The notes below the pieces were generated by a model, which searched no databases, was not told the origin of the DNA, and saw only the letters and a program-made list of their open reading frames with translations. The translations under genes were made by a program, and so were the position numbers. Shown here piece by piece: positions 59,787-64,000 of a stretch of 64,000 nucleotides of DNA. How positions within the stretch are numbered: position 1 is the first letter of the stretch; every line of letters begins with the position of its first letter. Source of the stretch: Actinoplanes lobatus (GTDB taxonomy: Bacteria > Actinomycetota > Actinomycetes > Mycobacteriales > Micromonosporaceae); NCBI RefSeq assembly GCF_014205215.1, contig NZ_JACHNC010000001.1:7126501-7190500 (forward strand), in the 5' to 3' direction.

Positions 59787-60740
59787 GTGCTTCGCTATGT
59801 AGCGCTGAAGGTCGGCCGGGCCCTGTTCGTGGTCTGGGCGGCATTCACCGTCACCTTCGTCCTGCTCTTCGTGCTGCCGGCGAACCCGGTGGACCTGCTG
59901 TTCGACCCCGCCGAGATCAACGCGATCCCGGACGAGGTCAAGGCGCAGGTAGCGGCGAACTACGGGTTCAACAAGCCGGTAGCGCTGCAGTACCTGGACC
60001 GGTTCGGGCACGCCCTCATCGGTGACTTCGGCAACTCGGTGCAGTCCGGCAAACCGGTCACCCATGCGATCCTCGAGGTGCTGCCCAGCACCCTGGTCCT
60101 CGCTTCCGGCGCGCTCGTGCTCGCCGTACTGATCGCCTTCGGGATCGCTCTCGTCGCGACCGCGACCCGGCGGCCCTGGCTGCGCAACCTCGTCGAAGCC
60201 CTGCCGTCCGGCGCGGTCTCGGTACCGGTCTTCCTCTCCGGCATCCTCGTCCTGCAGATCTTCTCGTTCCGGCTCGGCTGGTTCCCGTCCTTCGGCGACG
60301 ACGGCGTCAAGAGCCTGATCCTGCCGCTGATCACCCTCGCCATCCCGGTGGCCGGGCCGATCGCGCAACTGCTGGTGCGCAGCTTCGGCACCGAACTGCA
60401 CTCCGGTTACGTCACCACCAGCTGGGCCAAGGGCGCCACCCGCGGCAGCATCCTGGTGCGCGACGTATTCCGCAACGCCAGCCTGCCGGCGCTCACCATC
60501 GCCGGTGTCACCTTCGGCAACCTGATCGCCGGCTCGGTGATCACCGAGACGGTCTTCGCCCGCAAAGGCATCGGCCGGATGACCCAGACCGCGATCAACA
60601 CCCTCGACGTGCCCCTGGTCGCCGGAATCGTCGTGCTCGTCGCGGCCAGCTTCGCCCTGATCAACCTGGTCGTCGACCTGATCTACCCGGTCCTCGATCC
60701 ACGGTTGCGGGCCACCCTGACGACCGGAGGGACCGCATGA
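59787..60740 (+). CDS. ABC importer permease A (DppB type), system 2
   Basis: 317 residues, six predicted helices. RYVALKVGRALFVVWAAFTV, YGFNKPVALQYLDRFGHALI, GDFGNSVQSGKPVTHAILEV, LPSTLVLASGALVLAVL, then the EAA loop SWAKGATRGSILVRDVFRNA and LIAGSVITETVFARKGIGRM. GTG 59787 has AGAGGGGAG upstream. It overlaps the next permease gene (ATGA). Confidence 0.93.
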   Translation: MLRYVALKVGRALFVVWAAFTVTFVLLFVLPANPVDLLFDPAEINAIPDEVKAQVAANYGFNKPVALQYLDRFGHALIGDFGNSVQSGKPVTHAILEVLPSTLVLASGALVLAVLIAFGIALVATATRRPWLRNLVEALPSGAVSVPVFLSGILVLQIFSFRLGWFPSFGDDGVKSLILPLITLAIPVAGPIAQLLVRSFGTELHSGYVTTSWAKGATRGSILVRDVFRNASLPALTIAGVTFGNLIAGSVITETVFARKGIGRMTQTAINTLDVPLVAGIVVLVAASFALINLVVDLIYPVLDPRLRATLTTGGTA

Positions 60741-61600
60741 CCGCTCTGGCCACCGGCTGGGCCGAACCCGCCCGGATCCGCGCACACTCGCGCCGCCTCG
60801 GCGACCTGCTCCGGCAACCGGTCCTGGTCCTGTCCTGGATCGTCGTGCTGATCGTGATCGGCTGGGCGCTGTTCCCCGGCGTGTTCACCGACTACAGCCC
60901 CTATGCCGGGGACACCGGCGCCAGCTTCGCGCCCCCCAGCGCCGAGCACTGGTTCGGCACGGACCGGCTCGGCCGGGACCTGTTCGCGCGCAGTGTCTAC
61001 GGCGCCCGCACCACGCTCACCGCCACCCTGCTCGCCGTACTCATCGCCTTCGGCCTCGGCGCGGTCGTCGGCCTGGCCGCGGGCTTCGCCGGTGGCCTCG
61101 CCGACACCGCCATCATGCGGGTGGTCGACGTCTTCCTGGCCATCCCCAGCCTGCTGCTGGCCATGGTGATCGTCTCGGTGCTCGGCTACTCCACCAACAA
61201 CATCGCCCTGGCCGTCGGCATCTCCTCGATCGCCTCGTTCGCCCGGGTCATGCGGGCACAGGTGCTCACCGTGGTGAACCAGGACTACGTCCGGGCCGCC
61301 TACGGCCTGGGCGTCGGCCGGTTCGGCGTGATGATGCGCCACGTCGTACCCAACTCGCTGAGCTCGGTGATCGCGCTTGCCGCGCTGGAAGTCGGCACCG
61401 GCGTGCTCGCCGTCGCCTCGCTCGGCTTTCTCGGCTACGGCGCGCCGCCACCACAGCCGGAATGGGGGCTGCTCGTCGCCGAGGGCCGCGACTACGTGGC
61501 GGTTCACCCGTGGGCGTCCATCCTTCCCGGCCTGGCGCTGGCGGTCGTCGTCATCGCCACACACCGGATCAGCACCTCGTTGCGCAAGGAGAACCGCTGA
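60737..61600 (+). CDS. ABC importer permease C (DppC type), system 2
   Basis: 287 residues. FAPPSAEHWFGTDRLGRDLF, SVYGARTTLTATLLAVLIAF, VVDVFLAIPSLLLAMVIVSV, EAA loop DYVRAAYGLGVGRFGVMMRH, and ASLGFLGYGAPPPQPEWGLL. Its stop overlaps the start of the double ATPase (TGATG), the arrangement that system 1 lost through the tnpB insertion. Confidence 0.93.
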   Translation: MTALATGWAEPARIRAHSRRLGDLLRQPVLVLSWIVVLIVIGWALFPGVFTDYSPYAGDTGASFAPPSAEHWFGTDRLGRDLFARSVYGARTTLTATLLAVLIAFGLGAVVGLAAGFAGGLADTAIMRVVDVFLAIPSLLLAMVIVSVLGYSTNNIALAVGISSIASFARVMRAQVLTVVNQDYVRAAYGLGVGRFGVMMRHVVPNSLSSVIALAALEVGTGVLAVASLGFLGYGAPPPQPEWGLLVAEGRDYVAVHPWASILPGLALAVVVIATHRISTSLRKENR

Positions 61601-63207
61601 TGACCGACCCGCTGCTGCGCATCACCGACCTGGCCGTCGACTACCGCACCGGGCGCCGCGACTGGACCCCCGCGGTGCGCGGGGTGAGCCTGCACGTCGA
61701 GCCCGGCGAGTTCGTCTCGCTGGTCGGCGAGTCCGGTTCCGGCAAGACCACCCTCATCCAGGGCGCGCTCGGCCTGCTCCCGGCCGCCGCGCGAATCCGA
61801 TCCGGGTCGATCGAGTACTCCGACGTGGACGTGACCGGCTGGAACGACCGGCGGATGGCACTGGTGCGCGGCAACTACGTCGGCTTCATCCCGCAGGACC
61901 CGAACACCTCGCTCAACCCGGTCAAGAAGGTCGGTCAGCAGGTCGTCGAGGCGGTCCGTTTCAACCAGCCCAAGGGCGCCCCGGCCGCGCACTACCGGCA
62001 GGCCGCGCTGGAGAGCCTGCGCACCGCCGGGCTCGCCGACGCGGAGCGGGTGTTCGACCAGTACCCGCACCAGCTCAGCGGCGGTATGAAACAGCGCGCC
62101 CTGATCGCGATCGCGCTCGCCGGCCAGCCGAAGATCATCGTCGCGGACGAGCCCACCAGCGCCCTCGACGTCACCGTGCAGAAACGCATCCTGGACCACC
62201 TGGCCGGCCTGCGCGAGCAACTCGGCATCGGCATCCTGCTGGTCACCCACGACCTCGGCGTAGCGCTGGAGCGCAGCGACCGGATCCTGGTGATGCAGCA
62301 CGGCGAGATCATCGAACAGGGCTCGGTCACGCGCGTCCTGACGGACGCCACCAGCGAATACACGCGGCGGTTGCTCGCCGCGGCGCCGTCACAGCACGCC
62401 GGCCGCCTGCAACCCACCGACACGGTACGGGCGGACGGCTCCGGAGCCGTCGTGCTGCGCGCCACCGGCCTCACCAAGAACTACCGCGACCTGCGTGCGC
62501 TCGACGCGGCCGACCTGATCGTGCGGGAGGGCACCACCCATGCCATCGTGGGCGAGTCCGGTGCCGGCAAGTCCACACTCGCCGGCATCCTGGCCGGCTT
62601 CACCAGCGCCGACGCCGGCAGCGTGCAGCTACACGGCCGTGAGCTGACCGGCCTGAACCGCAAACAGCTGCGCGAGACCCGCCGGGACCTGCAGTTCGTC
62701 TTCCAGAACCCGTTCACCTCGCTCGACCCGCGATTCACCGTCCGCAAGCTGATCGCCGAACCACTGAAGGCGTTCGGCCTGCCCTACGGCGAGCGGGTCG
62801 GCGACCTGCTGCACGAGGTGGCGCTGAACGAGACGTACCTGAACCGGCTGCCGGCCCAGCTCTCCGGCGGCCAGCGCCAGCGTGTCGCCATCGCCCGGGC
62901 GCTCGCGCTGAACCCGAAGGTGCTGATCCTCGACGAGGCGGTCAGCGCCTTGGACGTGTCGGTGCAGGCACAGATCCTGCAACTGCTGGTCGATCTGCAG
63001 GCCGAACTCGGCCTCAGCTACGTCTTCGTCACCCACGACCTCGGGGTGGTGCGCCTGATCGCGGACGACGTGACCGTGATGAAGGACGGCCGCGTCGTCG
63101 AGACCGGAACGGTCGAGCAGGTGTTCGCCGCGCCCGCCCACGAATACACCCGCCAGCTGCTGGCGGCCGTCCCCGGCGCGGACCTGGTGCCCGCCGCGCA
63201 CAGCTAG
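61600..63207 (+). CDS. ABC importer ATPase, two fused domains, system 2
   Basis: 535 residues. First domain: GESGSGKTTLIQGALGLLP, LSGGMKQRALIAIALAG, KIIVADEPTSALDVTV. Second: GESGAGKSTLAGILAGF, LSGGQRQRVAIARALAL, VLILDEAVSALDVSVQAQIL, where the usual EP of Walker B is EA. It is likely still active since the catalytic Glu remains. Parallel in layout to the system 1 ATPase. Translationally coupled to the permease gene and followed 8 bp later by an LLM monooxygenase. Confidence 0.94.
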   Translation: MTDPLLRITDLAVDYRTGRRDWTPAVRGVSLHVEPGEFVSLVGESGSGKTTLIQGALGLLPAAARIRSGSIEYSDVDVTGWNDRRMALVRGNYVGFIPQDPNTSLNPVKKVGQQVVEAVRFNQPKGAPAAHYRQAALESLRTAGLADAERVFDQYPHQLSGGMKQRALIAIALAGQPKIIVADEPTSALDVTVQKRILDHLAGLREQLGIGILLVTHDLGVALERSDRILVMQHGEIIEQGSVTRVLTDATSEYTRRLLAAAPSQHAGRLQPTDTVRADGSGAVVLRATGLTKNYRDLRALDAADLIVREGTTHAIVGESGAGKSTLAGILAGFTSADAGSVQLHGRELTGLNRKQLRETRRDLQFVFQNPFTSLDPRFTVRKLIAEPLKAFGLPYGERVGDLLHEVALNETYLNRLPAQLSGGQRQRVAIARALALNPKVLILDEAVSALDVSVQAQILQLLVDLQAELGLSYVFVTHDLGVVRLIADDVTVMKDGRVVETGTVEQVFAAPAHEYTRQLLAAVPGADLVPAAHS

Positions 63208-63215
63208 GAGCGAGC

Positions 63216-64000
63216 GTGCTGCACATCAACGTCAACATCCTCAACGCCGGCGTCTTCGGCGGCTCGTGGCGTTTCCCGGGCACCGACGGCACCGCCGCCT
63301 ACCGCATCGAGCACTACACCGCGATCGCCAAGAAGGCCGAACAGGCCAAGCTCGACGCGGTCTTCCTGGCCGACGGGCCGGTGCTCGACCCGAGCGTACG
63401 GCACCGGCCCGGCAACAACCTGGAGCCGACCACGGTGCTGGCCCGCATCGCCGCACAGACCGAGCGGATCGGGCTGATCGGCACGCTGTCGTCGTCGTAC
63501 AACGATCCGGCCGAACTGGCCCGGCGCCTCGGCGACCTCGACCATGTCAGCGGCGGCCGGTTCGGCTGGAACGTGGTCACCACGGCGGGGCCGCTCGCGG
63601 CGCGCAACTTCGGCCGCACCGCCGAGCCCGAACACGGCTGGCGCTACCGGCGGGCGGCGGATGTCGCCGCCCACGTCGTTCGGGCCTGGGCCGGACGCGA
63701 CGACCTGGTCTCGCCGCAGGGCCGGCCGGTCGTGGTGCAGGCCGGCGGCTCCAGCGACGGGCGCCGGCTGGCCTCCCGCATCGGCGAGGTGATCTTCTCA
63801 GCGGATCAGGACCTCGGGCACGCCCGTGACTTCCGGGCCGAGATCCGCGCCGGAGCGGCCGCCTTCGGCCGGCGCCCGGAGGAGATCGTGGTCCTGCCCG
63901 GCCTGTCCACCGTGGTCGGCAGCACCGAGGCCGAGGCCAAGGCCCGCCGGGAGCTACTCGACGAGATCCTGCCGACGGCGTACGCCCGCGGCCGGCTCGC
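63216..64000 (+). CDS. LLM-class flavin monooxygenase (NtaA/DszA/SnaA type), partial at window end
   Basis: The first 261 residues are visible, from a GTG with AGGAG upstream. Text: INVNILNAGVFGGSWRFPGT, YTAIAKKAEQAKLDAVFLAD, EPTTVLARIAAQTERIGLIG, TLSSSYNDPAELARRLGDLD, HVSGGRFGWNVVTT, ARNFG. The family normally has about 40 residues (WEDDA...LDHKGEHFSVRGPL) between RYRRA and PQGRPV; here VRAWAGRDDLVSPQGRPVVV joins them directly, an internal deletion that keeps the frame. Such enzymes oxygenate sulfones, EDTA-like or pristinamycin substrates; in this cluster a sulfur compound is likely. Confidence 0.88.
   Translation, partial: MLHINVNILNAGVFGGSWRFPGTDGTAAYRIEHYTAIAKKAEQAKLDAVFLADGPVLDPSVRHRPGNNLEPTTVLARIAAQTERIGLIGTLSSSYNDPAELARRLGDLDHVSGGRFGWNVVTTAGPLAARNFGRTAEPEHGWRYRRAADVAAHVVRAWAGRDDLVSPQGRPVVVQAGGSSDGRRLASRIGEVIFSADQDLGHARDFRAEIRAGAAAFGRRPEEIVVLPGLSTVVGSTEAEAKARRELLDEILPTAYARGRL

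Overview
The window is very GC-rich, with GTG/TTG starts, ATGA/GTGA/TGATG gene overlaps and actinobacterial families throughout (Asp23/Gls24 stress cluster, SHOCT plus DUF6325 pair, HspR-like MerR with Hsp20, SpoIIE/STAS pieces). By inference it comes from the chromosome of a filamentous actinomycete, most likely Micromonosporaceae (Actinoplanes-like). I see no rRNA, tRNA or CRISPR array. The middle is a graveyard of mobile elements: pieces of IS5, IS630, IS256, IS110, ISAs1, Tn3, serine-recombinase and group II intron origin, plus three IS200/IS605-type elements that keep full-length tnpB genes.

Layout. 0-8.8 kb: broken IS5 transposase, SDR oxidoreductase, small stress protein, TspO, then a compact seven-gene Asp23/Gls24 envelope-stress operon (3.9-6.75 kb), sigma-factor remnants and an STAS protein whose usual phospho-Ser position is Gly. 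9-10.9 kb: IS256/IS110 debris around a small secreted protein. 11-18.9 kb: a tight acyl-CoA catabolism operon (AtuA-like protein, carboxyltransferase, biotin carboxylase/carrier, acyl-CoA dehydrogenase, enoyl-CoA hydratase) divergent from a TetR regulator, with a palindrome between the operon's -35 and -10 boxes. 19-34 kb: secreted proteins (ricin-like, M14 carboxypeptidase, SH3-like), an Imm1 immunity protein, two IS605-type elements, and remnants of a Tn3 transposase, a fatty-acyl-AMP ligase, an ABC permease and a group II intron with its domain V/VI still recognisable.

34.1-38.8 kb: a 1054-residue STAND-like P-loop ATPase with many TPR/Sel1-like repeats, a small divergent protein and an unrecognised gene, bracketed by two different group II intron maturase fragments. 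39.8-42.5 kb: a heat-shock locus with a promoter, a roughly 540-nt untranslated region ending in a strong hairpin, a MerR/HspR-like gene, a putative Hsp18 regulator and Hsp20; the last two diverge around a RheA-type operator. 42.5-46.8 kb: truncated SpoIIE, AraC and EAL genes around a third IS605-type element.

46.8-64 kb: a coherent organosulfur-scavenging region. It has two complete peptide/nickel-type ABC importers (each with a binding protein, two permeases and a fused double ATPase), two acyl-CoA-dehydrogenase-type flavoproteins of the DszC/SfnB kind, two LLM flavin monooxygenases and an MFS transporter. A CTATA-N5-TATAG element, seen three times in its two divergent intergenic regions, probably marks a shared regulator. 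A tnpB element has inserted between the second permease gene and the ATPase gene of the first transporter.
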